A stretch of DNA of 64,000 nucleotides from G963668185 sp963668185 (GCA_963668185.1 OY764162.1:1054001-1118000), one strand, 5' to 3'; numbered from the stretch's first letter, positions 42,748-50,998 are shown. Notes: a model not told the origin generated them from the letters alone. Translations and numbers: made by a program.

Positions 42748-44016
42748 TTGACGACTTCTACCAAGGGTGACGTCAGGGATCTGGCGCTGGCGAGGGACGG
42801 CGTGAACAAGATCGAGTGGGCGGCGAACGACATGCAGGTGCTGCTCCAGATCAGGGAGCGCTTCGCCCAGGAGAAGCCGCTGGACGGCTTGACGGTGGCT
42901 GCCTGCCTGCACATCACGTCAGAGACCGCGAACCTGCTGATCAACATGAGGGACGCGGGCGCGGAAGTCGTCGCCTGCGCCAGCAACCCGCTCAGCACCC
43001 AGGACGAGGTGGCGGCGGCGCTGGTGGCGGAGTACGGCATTCCGACGTACGCGATCACAGGCGAGGACAACGAGACGTACTACAGCCACATCGACGCGGT
43101 GCTGGACTACCATCCGCAGATCACGATGGACGACGGCGCGGACCTGACGGCGGTGCTGCACACTAGCAGGTCGTCGCAGATCGGCGACATCATCGGGGGC
43201 TGCGAGGAGACGACCACAGGGGTGATCAGGCTCGAAAGCCTGCACAACGAGGGGCGGCTCAAGTACCCGATCATCGCGGTCAACGACGCCGACACGAAGC
43301 ACTTCTTCGACAACCGGTACGGCACGGGCCAGAGCACGATAGACGGCATCACGCGCGCGACGAACGTGCTGTGGGCCGGCAAGAACGTGGTCGTGTGCGG
43401 ATACGGCTGGTGCGGCCGCGGCGTGGCGGCGAGGGCCGCCGGGCTGGGCGCGCACACGATAGTGACCGAGGTGGACCCGATCAGGGCCATCGAGGCGGTG
43501 ATGGACGGCCACCGGGTGATGCCGATGATGGAGGCGGCCAAGATGGCCGATGTGGTGATCACGCTCACGGGCGGCTACCACGCGATCGGGCGCGAGCACT
43601 ACGAGGTGCTGAACGACGGCGCGATGCTGTCCAACAGCGGGCACTTCGACGTGGAGATCGACATCGAGTCGCTGGAAGAGATGAGCGAGTCGAAGAGCCG
43701 CGTCCGCCCGATGGTGGACGAGTACCTGCTGAAGGACGGGCGCAGGATCTACCTGCTCGGCGAGGGCCGGCTGATAAACCTCGCCGCCGGTGACGGGCAT
43801 CCGTCGGCCGTGATGGACATGAGCTTCGCGAACCAGGCGCTGTCGGTGGAGTATCTCGCGAAGCACGGCAAGGGCATGGGGCCGCAGGTGATTCCCGTGC
43901 CGAAGGACATAGACCGGGAGGTCGGCAGGCTGAAGCTGCTCTCCATGGGCATCAGCATCGACGACCTTACCGCAGAACAGGACAAGTACCTGGCCAGCTG
44001 GGACCTGGGAACCTAG
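42748..44016 (+). CDS. ahcY: Adenosylhomocysteinase
   Basis: 422 residues from TTG 42748 with AGGAGGAGAG a few bases upstream. The substrate domain includes LTVAACLHITSETANLLINMRDAGAEV, ACASNPLSTQDEVAAAL, and the NAD domain GKNVVVCGYGWCGRGVAARAAGLGA, with GDGHPSAVMDMSFANQALS and a C-terminal DKYL. It hydrolyses S-adenosylhomocysteine to adenosine and homocysteine, pulling SAM-dependent methylation forward. It is followed by metK. Confidence 0.96.
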   Translation: MTTSTKGDVRDLALARDGVNKIEWAANDMQVLLQIRERFAQEKPLDGLTVAACLHITSETANLLINMRDAGAEVVACASNPLSTQDEVAAALVAEYGIPTYAITGEDNETYYSHIDAVLDYHPQITMDDGADLTAVLHTSRSSQIGDIIGGCEETTTGVIRLESLHNEGRLKYPIIAVNDADTKHFFDNRYGTGQSTIDGITRATNVLWAGKNVVVCGYGWCGRGVAARAAGLGAHTIVTEVDPIRAIEAVMDGHRVMPMMEAAKMADVVITLTGGYHAIGREHYEVLNDGAMLSNSGHFDVEIDIESLEEMSESKSRVRPMVDEYLLKDGRRIYLLGEGRLINLAAGDGHPSAVMDMSFANQALSVEYLAKHGKGMGPQVIPVPKDIDREVGRLKLLSMGISIDDLTAEQDKYLASWDLGT

Positions 44017-44060
44017 CAGGCCTGGGGCCGGGCGCGCCGGCGATCGACAGCCGGGCCTGC
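44016..44060 (+). other. Hairpin between ahcY and metK
   Basis: GCAGGCCTGG (44016-44025, starting at the last base of the ahcY stop) pairs with CCGGGCCTGC (44051-44060) with one G-U pair. No T-tract follows, so it is more likely an mRNA-processing or attenuating hairpin than a terminator. Confidence 0.4.
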
Positions 44061-44121
44061 CCACGCACCCCAAGACTTACGCCCAAGCAACACAATCGAA
44101 AATCGCTAGGAGGGCAAACAC

Positions 44122-45330
44122 ATGCCAGTCAGCTTCAGGGAGTCGGAGTCTTTTCTGCTGACCTCAGAGTCGGTAACCGAGGGTCACCCGGACAAGATTT
44201 GCGACCAGGTTTCGGACGCGATACTGGACTCCATGATCGAGCAGGACCCGATGTCGCGCGTGGCGTGCGAGGTGTGCTGTACCACCGGGCTTGTGGTGGT
44301 CATGGGAGAGATCACGTCGCAGGCCATCGTGGACATTCCCAACGTGGTCAGGGAAACGGTGAACGGCATCGGGTACAACGACCCGGCTTTCGGGTTCGAC
44401 GGGAACACGTGCGGCGTCCAGGTTGCGCTGGACAAGCAGTCGACGGACATCTCGGCCGGCGTCACGACGGCGCTGGAGGCGAGAGACGGCGGCGCTTATG
44501 ACGACGCCGAGACGCTGGGAGCGGGCGACCAGGGGATGATGGTGGGATTCGCGTGCAACGAGACTCCCGAGCTCATGCCGCTGCCCATTCACCTTTCGCA
44601 CGAGATCTGCAGGCGGATGTCCGAACTGCGCAAGGACGGCACCCTGCCCTACCTGAGACCGGACGGCAAGTCGCAGGTGACGGTGGAGTATAGCCAGGGC
44701 GAGCCGAAGCGCGTGCACACGGTGATCATGAGCACGCAGCACAGCGCGGACGTGGAGCAGGACCAGATCAGGGACGACCTCATCGAGAAGGCCGCCAAGT
44801 CGGTGGTGCCGGAGCACCTGCTGGACGAGAACACGCGGTTCGAGGTGAACCCGTCGGGCCGTTTCGTGATCGGCGGGCCGGTCGGGGACTCCGGCCTGAC
44901 GGGCCGCAAGATCATCGTGGACACGTACGGCGGCGCGGCGAGGCACGGCGGCGGCGCGTTCTCCGGCAAGGACCCGACGAAGGTTGACCGCTCGGCCACG
45001 TACGCGGCGCGCTGGGTAGCCAAGAACCTGGTGGCCGCCGGCGTGGCGGACCGGGCCGAGGTGCAGCTTTCGTACGCGATCGGCGTCGCCAGCCCGATCT
45101 CGGTTTCGGTGGAGACGTTCGGGACGAACCACATCCCGGACGACCGGATCGTGGAACTCGTGAACGAGCACTTCGACCTGAGGCCGGGCGCGATCATCCG
45201 CGACCTGGGGCTGAGGAGGCCGCTGTACAAGCAGACGGCGGCTTACGGACACTTCGGGCGCTCGGACATCGATCTGCCGTGGGAGCAGACGGACAAGGCG
45301 GAGGCGATCAAGGCCGACGCAGGCCTGTAG
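44122..45330 (+). CDS. metK: S-adenosylmethionine synthetase
   Basis: 402 residues from ATG 44122 with AGGAGGG upstream. Family motifs: LLTSESVTEGHPDKICDQVSDAILD, GAGDQGMMVGFACNET, the P-loop-like GGGAFSGKDPTKVDRSA and DLPWEQTDKAE. The GAGDQG hexapeptide and the GGGAFSxKD nonapeptide are both intact. It makes SAM from methionine and ATP in the cytoplasm. Together with ahcY and mtnP it forms a SAM-turnover gene set. Confidence 0.97.
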   Translation: MPVSFRESESFLLTSESVTEGHPDKICDQVSDAILDSMIEQDPMSRVACEVCCTTGLVVVMGEITSQAIVDIPNVVRETVNGIGYNDPAFGFDGNTCGVQVALDKQSTDISAGVTTALEARDGGAYDDAETLGAGDQGMMVGFACNETPELMPLPIHLSHEICRRMSELRKDGTLPYLRPDGKSQVTVEYSQGEPKRVHTVIMSTQHSADVEQDQIRDDLIEKAAKSVVPEHLLDENTRFEVNPSGRFVIGGPVGDSGLTGRKIIVDTYGGAARHGGGAFSGKDPTKVDRSATYAARWVAKNLVAAGVADRAEVQLSYAIGVASPISVSVETFGTNHIPDDRIVELVNEHFDLRPGAIIRDLGLRRPLYKQTAAYGHFGRSDIDLPWEQTDKAEAIKADAGL

Positions 45331-45394
45331 GAAACCGAGTCCAGACCACCGCTCGACAGCGCCAATCGCACGACTCGACAGCCGGGGCGTTCCG

Positions 45395-46816
45395 ATGGAA
45401 ATAAAGTTCGGCACAGACGGCTGGCGGGGAATCATAGACCGGGAGTTCAACACCCGGAACGTGCGGTTCTGCGCCCAGGGCGCGGCCAGCTACATCAAGA
45501 GCCAAGGCCTCGCCGCGGACGGCGTAGTCATCGGGTATGACACGCGGCGCCGCTCGGAGGAGTTCGCGCGGGCGGTGGCCGAGGTAACGACCGGCAACGG
45601 CATCCCGACCACGCTGTGCGACCGGCCCGCGCCAACGCCGACCGTCAGCTTCGCGGTCGTCGGCCAGGCCGCGGCCGGGGGCGTGGTCATCACCGCGAGC
45701 CACAACCCGCCGGAGTGGAACGGGTTCAAGTACAAGCCCGGATTCGGCGGGAGCGCAGGCCAGGAAGTGGTCGACGACCTGGAGTTGCGAATCGCGGACG
45801 CCTACGACGCCGACTCGGTTACCTCGATGGACCTGGAGGACGCGAAGCGCGTCGGGCTGCTCACGTGCATGAATCCCCTGCCCTCCTACCTAGGCCAACT
45901 GGCGTCGCTCGTGGACCTGCGGGCGATCAGGGACGCGGGGCTGAAGGTGGTGGCGGACGGGATGCACGGCACGGGCGGCGGTCTGTTCAGCAGCCTGCTC
46001 AACGGCGGCTCCACGGAGGTCTTCGACCTGCGGGCGGAGCCGGACCCGAGCTTTCCGGGCATGGCGCAGCCGGAGCCGATCGCCGGGAACCTCAGCCAGT
46101 TGATGACGACGGTGCCTAGCCGGTCGGCAGACATCGGCCTCGCCAACGACGCGGACGCGGACCGGCTGGGCGTCGTGGACGAGAACGGGCGCTTCATCAC
46201 CACGCTGCAGGCGTTCGCGCTGATCTGCCTCCACCAGCTTAAGGTGCTGGGGAACGAGGGGCCGCTGGTGCGCTCTATCACGATGACGCGAATGATCGAC
46301 CGGCTCGCGGAGAGGTACGAGGTGCCGGTGTACGACGCGCCGGTGGGGTTCAAGCACCTGGGCCAGGCGATGATGGAGCAGAACGCGCTGCTCGTGGGCG
46401 AGGAGAGCGGCGGGTTCGCGTTCCGGGGGCACATCCCGGAGCGGGACGGCATCCTGAGCGGGCTGATGCTCCTTGAGATGATGGTCAAGACGGGGAAGAC
46501 GGTTTCCGGGCTGATCGACATGCTGAACGACGAGGTGGGGCCGTATCACTACGACCGCTGGGACCTGGAGATCGAGCCGTCGGAGAGGCAAGAGATCGAG
46601 GGCAGGCTTGCGATGGCGAGGCCGGACTACCTGGCCAGCTACAGGGTGGAGAGCATCGACACCCGGGACGGGCACCGGTACGGGCTGGAGGGAGGTCACT
46701 GGGTGCTCATCCGCTTCTCCGGCACCGAGCCGTTGCTGCGCATCTACGCGGAGGCGTCGTCGCCGGACGACGTGGAGGACCTGCTGTCGGAGGCGAGGGA
46801 CCTGGCTGGGGCGTAG
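45395..46816 (+). CDS. Phosphoglucomutase/phosphomannomutase family protein
   Basis: 473 residues from ATG 45395. FGTDGWRGIIDREFN opens the family. The active-site phosphoserine loop is GGVVITASHNPPEWNG, the metal loop is GLANDADADRLGVVDE, the sugar-binding loop is GEESGGFAFRGHIPERDG, and the phosphate-binding loop is IRFSGTEPLLRIYAEA. All four are intact. It interconverts hexose-1- and 6-phosphates; the exact sugar cannot be told. Confidence 0.92.
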   Translation: MEIKFGTDGWRGIIDREFNTRNVRFCAQGAASYIKSQGLAADGVVIGYDTRRRSEEFARAVAEVTTGNGIPTTLCDRPAPTPTVSFAVVGQAAAGGVVITASHNPPEWNGFKYKPGFGGSAGQEVVDDLELRIADAYDADSVTSMDLEDAKRVGLLTCMNPLPSYLGQLASLVDLRAIRDAGLKVVADGMHGTGGGLFSSLLNGGSTEVFDLRAEPDPSFPGMAQPEPIAGNLSQLMTTVPSRSADIGLANDADADRLGVVDENGRFITTLQAFALICLHQLKVLGNEGPLVRSITMTRMIDRLAERYEVPVYDAPVGFKHLGQAMMEQNALLVGEESGGFAFRGHIPERDGILSGLMLLEMMVKTGKTVSGLIDMLNDEVGPYHYDRWDLEIEPSERQEIEGRLAMARPDYLASYRVESIDTRDGHRYGLEGGHWVLIRFSGTEPLLRIYAEASSPDDVEDLLSEARDLAGA

Positions 46817-46833
46817 GTTCCGCGGCGCGGAGA

Positions 46834-46869
46834 CCCCATCCCGGCCTTCCCCAGCAGACTGGGGAAGGG
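46834..46869. repeat. REP-like palindrome family A, copy 3
   Basis: CCCCATCCCGGCC followed by CTTCCCCAGCAGACTGGGGAAG; core in the same orientation as copy 1. It lies 17 nt after the mutase stop. Confidence 0.8.
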
Positions 46870-46988
46870 GTTCTATAGTGCGATTGGCGGTTGAGGTGTC
46901 CGGTTAGGACTGGACGGTTGGCGGTTGGTTGTGCGATTGTCTGAGGCTGATCTACCAGCACCGGCCGCCCGCGCAGAAAGCGCAGCAG

Positions 46989-48338
46989 ATGCCCAACGAA
47001 CCCGTCTCCCGAGAAGGCGCTCCACCGAGGACCATGTCCGGCACGGCGAGCGCCGCTCAGCCATCGGCCGAGGGCGCGACGAGCGCGGCGACCGCGCCTG
47101 CCCCGGCGTCGAGGGCGCGGAGGGACCTGCCAGGATGGAAGCGGCCCTTTCTTTCGCTTTCGAACCGGAACTTCCGCTTCCTGTTCTTCGGCACGATCCT
47201 GTTCATGGGCTCGATGCAGATGCAGATGCTGGCGGTGGGGTACCTGACCTACGACCTCACGCGGTCGGGGGTGATCCTGGGCATAGTGCAGTCTGGGTTC
47301 GCGCCGGCGATGCTGGTGCTGGCGCTGTTCGGGGGGGCGATCGCGGACCGGATCGACCGCAGGCGGATCATCCTGCTGGCGCAGATCTGGGAAGCGCTGA
47401 TGTACCTGGCGATCGCGGTGACGATCCTCACGGACATCGTGACGTGGTACCACCTGCTGGTGATGATGGTGTTCGACGGGATCATGTTCTCGTTCATGGG
47501 GCCGGCGCGGCAGGCGATCATCCCGCAGCTGGTGGGCAAGGACATGGTGACGAACGCGCTGGCCCTGAGCGCGGCGGCGATGAGCGCGATGACGCTGACG
47601 ACGCCGGCGATCGGGGGCTGGCTGTACGCGTGGCTGGGGCCGGAGGGCGTATTCTTCATCACGACGGTGATGGCGCTGCTGGCGGCGCTCCTGACGGCGT
47701 TCATTCCGCCGTTGCCGCCCACGGAGTCGTCCGGGGAGAAGAACATCCTGGGCGACATCAGGGACGGGCTGGCCTACATCAAGGGGACGCGGCTGGTGCT
47801 GGTGCTGCTGATCATGGGCGGGGCGACGGCGCTGTTCGCGATGCCGTTCAAGCACATCCTGCCGGTGCTGATGGTGGAGATCTACGACCGCGGGCCGGAG
47901 GCGATGGGGCTGATGCTGAGCGCGATGGGTTTGGGATCGCTGGTCGGCGCGATGTGGATCGCTTCGATGGGCCGGTGGCGGCGTGGGCTGGTGCTGATTG
48001 CGGGCACACTGGTCACGGGGGTCGGGCTGACGCTGATCGCAGCGATACCGATCTACTACGCGGCTGTTGGGCTGACGGTGCTGATCGGGCTTGGGGACTC
48101 GACGCGGCGGACGCTGTTCCACGCGATCATCGTGGAGCAGACGGAGGACCGCTACCGTGGGCGTGTGATGAGCGTGTGGATGATGAACTTCTCGCTGATG
48201 CCGCTGGGGATGCTGCCGGGCGGGTTCGTGGCGGACTGGCTGGGCGGGCAGGCGGCGGTGGGGATGTTCGCGGCAGCGGTGATGGTCACGGGGGTGCTGG
48301 TGCTGGTGACGCAGACGGAACTGCGGCGGCTGGAGTAG
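46989..48338 (+). CDS. MFS exporter (EntS/MFS_3-like)
   Basis: About 449 residues. The open frame starts earlier at a TTG, but ATG 46989 is the first credible start. A 55-residue Ala/Pro-rich cytoplasmic tail is followed by about 12 transmembrane segments, with motif A variant GGAIADRIDRRRIILLAQIW. The NRNFRFLFFGTILFMGSMQMQMLAVGYLTYDLT and MFSFMGPARQAIIPQLV segments match the EntS-type group of efflux carriers. Substrate unknown. The translation start needs experimental support. Confidence 0.82.
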   Translation: MPNEPVSREGAPPRTMSGTASAAQPSAEGATSAATAPAPASRARRDLPGWKRPFLSLSNRNFRFLFFGTILFMGSMQMQMLAVGYLTYDLTRSGVILGIVQSGFAPAMLVLALFGGAIADRIDRRRIILLAQIWEALMYLAIAVTILTDIVTWYHLLVMMVFDGIMFSFMGPARQAIIPQLVGKDMVTNALALSAAAMSAMTLTTPAIGGWLYAWLGPEGVFFITTVMALLAALLTAFIPPLPPTESSGEKNILGDIRDGLAYIKGTRLVLVLLIMGGATALFAMPFKHILPVLMVEIYDRGPEAMGLMLSAMGLGSLVGAMWIASMGRWRRGLVLIAGTLVTGVGLTLIAAIPIYYAAVGLTVLIGLGDSTRRTLFHAIIVEQTEDRYRGRVMSVWMMNFSLMPLGMLPGGFVADWLGGQAAVGMFAAAVMVTGVLVLVTQTELRRLE

Positions 48339-48342
48339 TGGG

Positions 48343-49254
48343 TTAGCCGCGTTGTTCCCAGTTTTCGCCGGCGCGATCGAAGCGGGCCTGGAGTTCGGCT
48401 ACTACGGAATCGGGGACGTTGAGGCCGGACTCTACCATGCGGACGTTGGACTGCATGTGGGCCTGGTTCTGGGTGCCGAGGATTGCGGTGTCGACCTGGG
48501 GGTGGGCGAAGGTGAAGCCGAGGGAGGTCTCGATGCGGTCCTCCGGCTCGTCGGCGATGTCTCCCATGGCGGCTAGCTCCTGGGCGCGGCGGAAGTACTC
48601 GTCGGCGTATGCGGAAGTGCTCTGGGCGGCGCGCCAGACGGCGTTGCCGATGGGGCGCTTGATGATGACGCCCATGCCCTGCTCGTCGGCCTTCTGGAGG
48701 ATTTCCCACGTGCGGGCGCGCTGGTCCACCAGGCTGAAGGAGGTCTGGAGGGTGTCGAAGTGGCCGCTCTCGACGGCCCACAGCGCCTCTTCGTTGTCGC
48801 CGCTGTATCCGGCGAAGCGGACCTTGCCGGCCTGCTTGGCGTCGAGGAGGGCCTCAATGACTTCGCCGCGCTTGAGGACTTCGAGCTCGCAGGTGTGGAG
48901 CTGCATGACGTCTATGCGGTCTGTCCGGAGGCGCTTGAGGCTGCGGTCGATGCTGGACTCGACGGTGGCGCGGTCCCAGACGTGGCCTTCATAGCCGCCC
49001 GCTCTGTGGGCGCACTTGGATGCGAGGACGAACTCGTCCCTTCTGCCGGAGACGGCCCTGCCGACCAACTCCTCGCTGTTGCCGTAGCAGGCGGCCGTGT
49101 CGAGGAAGTTGATGCCGCCGTCGAGGGCGGCATTCAGGACGGCGGACACGGTGTCGACGCTGTCCTGGTCGAGTTCGTAACTGCCGATCTCAGAGAGGCC
49201 CATGCCGAGGCGGGTGACTTCGAGTCCGGTGTTTCCTAGGGGTGTCGTTTCCAA
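48343..49254 (-). CDS. Aldo/keto reductase
   Basis: 303 residues from TTG 49252-49254 with GAGGAG eight bases upstream. The family tetrad is visible: Asp in GINFLDTAACYGNSEELVGRA with the Tyr five residues later, Lys in FVLASKCAHRAG, and His in DVMQLHTCEL. GVIIKRPIGNAVW and the C-terminal AILGTQNQAHMQSNV bind NADPH. Cytoplasmic reductase of unknown carbonyl substrate. It is convergent with the MFS exporter and separated from it by four bases. Confidence 0.9.
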   Translation of the reverse strand: METTPLGNTGLEVTRLGMGLSEIGSYELDQDSVDTVSAVLNAALDGGINFLDTAACYGNSEELVGRAVSGRRDEFVLASKCAHRAGGYEGHVWDRATVESSIDRSLKRLRTDRIDVMQLHTCELEVLKRGEVIEALLDAKQAGKVRFAGYSGDNEEALWAVESGHFDTLQTSFSLVDQRARTWEILQKADEQGMGVIIKRPIGNAVWRAAQSTSAYADEYFRRAQELAAMGDIADEPEDRIETSLGFTFAHPQVDTAILGTQNQAHMQSNVRMVESGLNVPDSVVAELQARFDRAGENWEQRG

Positions 49255-49303
49255 TGCGCGGCTCCTCGGTTTGATTGATTGGAGAGGCGTCGGCGCCGGA
49301 GAA

Positions 49304-49364
49304 CGCCGACACGCTCAACGCTAGCACGGGGCTTCGGGCGGCGGCAACGTTTCTTGCGGGGCGG
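49304..49364 (+). repeat. Direct repeat bounding the DUF2283 cassette, left copy
   Basis: 61 bp, of which the last 54 (49311-49364) are identical to 49900-49953; over the full 61 bp there is one mismatch. It lies upstream of the aldo/keto reductase start. The repeat begins ACGCTCAACGCTAGCACGGG. Confidence 0.95.
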
Positions 49365-49391
49365 GGAGTGAGCGCGCTATCGACACCGAGA

Positions 49392-49607
49392 CTAGCCAGC
49401 CTTGATGCTGTGAAGGGGTAGCGCTTCGGTTTCCAGCGTGTGCAGGTCCAGCCGTTGGGACGCATGGTCGATGTCGAAGCCGACCACCTCGCCAGCGGCG
49501 TCTATATCTACATTGAGACCCTCGGTGACCTCAATGGTTTCCGCCCCCGGCCGCGCCTTGAACTCGACGTAGAGGCTATCGGTCTCCGGATAGTAGTGAA
49601 GTTTCAT
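49392..49607 (-). CDS. DUF2283 family protein, probable antitoxin
   Basis: 71 residues from ATG 49605-49607, in an ATGA overlap with the upstream small gene. MKLHYYPETDSLYVEFKARPGAETIEVTEGLNVDIDAAGEVVGFDIDHAS is the DUF2283 pattern, a small beta-rich protein commonly found next to a toxin-like partner. Function as antitoxin is inference from pairing. Confidence 0.75.
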   Translation of the reverse strand: MKLHYYPETDSLYVEFKARPGAETIEVTEGLNVDIDAAGEVVGFDIDHASQRLDLHTLETEALPLHSIKAG

Positions 49608-49858
49608 GCTGGCTCCTCTTTGCGAAAGCGCCTGTCGAAAAATGCGTTGTGAATAGTCTCGCCGTCTTCCAGCGTTACGACGCGCAGGTAGCGGGGGGCA
49701 GTTTCGCCGGGCGGAGTGATCTCTCCCCAAAAGCGCAGACGTCCGTCCGCCTGCTTTTCCCTGTGTAACGGAGCGCCGACGATTTCAACGCACCACGATA
49801 GTTTGATGTAGGGCCGCTTGCGACGTACTTGCTCATCAAAGTAGCGCGTTGTCTTCAT
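49604..49858 (-). CDS. Small protein paired with DUF2283, possible toxin
   Basis: 84 residues from ATG 49856-49858; a TTG at 49880-49882 would add eight residues. MKTTRYFDEQVRRKRPYIKLSWC and a C-terminal YLRVVTLEDGETIHNAFFDRRFRKEE segment recall a family seen beside DUF2283 genes, where it may be an RNase-like toxin. No catalytic motif is proven. The pair is bounded by 54-bp direct repeats. Confidence 0.6.
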   Translation of the reverse strand: MKTTRYFDEQVRRKRPYIKLSWCVEIVGAPLHREKQADGRLRFWGEITPPGETAPRYLRVVTLEDGETIHNAFFDRRFRKEEPA

Positions 49859-49892
49859 GTACGAGCGTTCTCTTACGCGCAATTCAATCGGG

Positions 49893-49953
49893 CGCCGATA
49901 CGCTCAACGCTAGCACGGGGCTTCGGGCGGCGGCAACGTTTCTTGCGGGGCGG
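49893..49953 (+). repeat. Direct repeat bounding the DUF2283 cassette, right copy
   Basis: Identical to 49304-49364 except for one base, with an exact 54-bp core at 49900-49953. The repeat-to-repeat unit is 589 bp and contains only the two small genes. It ends about 40 bp before the promoter of the DsbA-like gene. Confidence 0.95.
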
Positions 49954-49993
49954 CGCGGCCAGCGTCTGAACGGTTTCTTCTCTCGCTAAATCC

Positions 49994-50021
49994 TTGTGCG
50001 CCCCTTCCGATGCGTTAGAAT
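49994..50021 (+). promoter_or_regulatory. Promoter of the selenoprotein/redox operon
   Basis: TTGTGC (49994-49999) and TAGAAT (50016-50021) are 16 bp apart, giving a 5' leader of about 38 nt before ATG 50066. Confidence 0.55.
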
Positions 50022-50065
50022 TGGAGCATCGGACTACGCACCAATTCCGAGAGGAGCAGGCTCGT

Positions 50066-50722
50066 ATGGACAACGTCAAGATGAACATCTGGATAGACTT
50101 TGGCTGACCGTGGGTGTATCAGGCAGCCGTGTGGCTGTCACGCGTCCAGGACGCTTACGGCGACAACCTGGACATCACCTGGAGGCACTTCTCGCTGGAG
50201 CAGAACGCCCACACGCTGCGGCAGGGCTCGGAAGGCAACGGCGACAGCGACTGGAAGGTCTGGGAGCAGGACGACCTGACCGCCGGCCGCAGCATCGTCT
50301 CGCAGATCGCGAGCGTGGCTGCGCGCAGGCAGGGCGCCCGCGAGCAGGACAGGTTCAACCTGGAGCTTCTTACGGCGCGGCACGGCGGCGACGACCGCCT
50401 CCCGCTGAACGAAAAGGACGCCATGGTAGGCGTCGCGGAGAAGGCCGGTCTGGACGTCGATCGCTTCAAGCAGGACATGGACGATCCGGAATTGGCCGCG
50501 GCAGTAGGCCGCGACCACGAAGAGGCCGTGTCTCTGGGCATCTTCGGCACGCCGACGTTCGTCTTCGAGAACGACAACGTCGCATTCCTGAAGACGTTCA
50601 CGCCGCCCGAGGAGGACTCGGTGGAGACGTTCGAGCACTTCATGGCTCTTGCTTCCAGCAAGGCTTACATCGGCGAGCTCAAGCGCCCGCAGCCGCCCTG
50701 GCCGAAGGGATCCGAGGGGTAG
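50066..50722 (+). CDS. DsbA/FrnE-family oxidoreductase, candidate selenoprotein (in-frame TGA at codon 14)
   Basis: Start ATG 50066 has GAGGAG nine bases upstream. The first 13 codons read MDNVKMNIWIDFG, the usual DsbA/FrnE beta strand. Codon 14 is TGA (50105-50107), followed by PWVYQAAVWLSRV. In homologues this position is the nucleophilic Cys of CPW-type motifs, so TGA most likely encodes selenocysteine, giving 218 residues. The rest is normal DsbA: helical insertion, and a cis-Pro loop GIFGTPTFVF with Pro near 163. There is no second Cys (UPWV). A hairpin at 50122-50139 fits a bacterial SECIS. Starting instead at GTG 50114 would remove the active site. A pseudogene or base error is the alternative. 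Confidence 0.8.
50105..50107 (+). other. TGA codon proposed to be read as selenocysteine
   Basis: In-frame TGA at codon 14 of the DsbA-like gene, between GGC (Gly) and CCG-TGG (Pro-Trp), exactly at the catalytic Cys position of the thioredoxin-fold active site. Confidence 0.75.
50122..50139 (+). promoter_or_regulatory. Candidate bacterial SECIS hairpin
   Basis: GGCAGCC (50122-50128) pairs with GGCTGTC (50133-50139), seven pairs including one G-U, closing a GTGT loop. The loop's first base, G, lies 22 nt after the last base of the TGA. Bacterial SECIS elements lie inside the coding region just after the UGA, with a G near the start of a small apical loop, so position and shape agree. Confidence 0.6.
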
Positions 50723-50732
50723 ATGAGAGGCG

Positions 50733-50966
50733 ATGTCTGACGATAAGGCGGTTCTGTACACGCACCCCGAGTGCACCATCTGCGTGTCGGTCAAGATGGA
50801 ACTGGAAGAAAAGGGGACCGAGTACGACGAGATCGATCTCGCGATCAGTCCGGAGAAGTGGCCTGAACTCGAGGCATTGACGGACGGCGAGCGGATCACC
50901 CCGGTGCTCGTGGAAGACGGCAAGGTCACAATCGGTTACCGCGGCATCGGCTGCACGTTCTACTAG
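50733..50966 (+). CDS. Glutaredoxin-like protein
   Basis: 77 residues from ATG 50733, ten bases after the DsbA-like stop. The glutaredoxin fold is clear: VLYTHPECTICVSVKMELEEKG with active-site CTIC, then EYDEIDLA, the cis-Pro strand RITPVLVEDGKVTIGYRG, and a terminal GCTFY with an extra Cys. It is a probable reductant or partner for the selenol/thiol protein in front. Glutathione use is not assured, because these bacteria may use another low-molecular-weight thiol. Confidence 0.85.
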   Translation: MSDDKAVLYTHPECTICVSVKMELEEKGTEYDEIDLAISPEKWPELEALTDGERITPVLVEDGKVTIGYRGIGCTFY

Positions 50967-50998
50967 GGTTTAGCGACAATCATTCAGGGAGACAACCG

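Noticed and set aside
50114..50722. Start of the DsbA-like protein at GTG 50114
   Set aside because: It would remove the first strand and the catalytic position, while the ATG at 50066 has a good ribosome-binding site.
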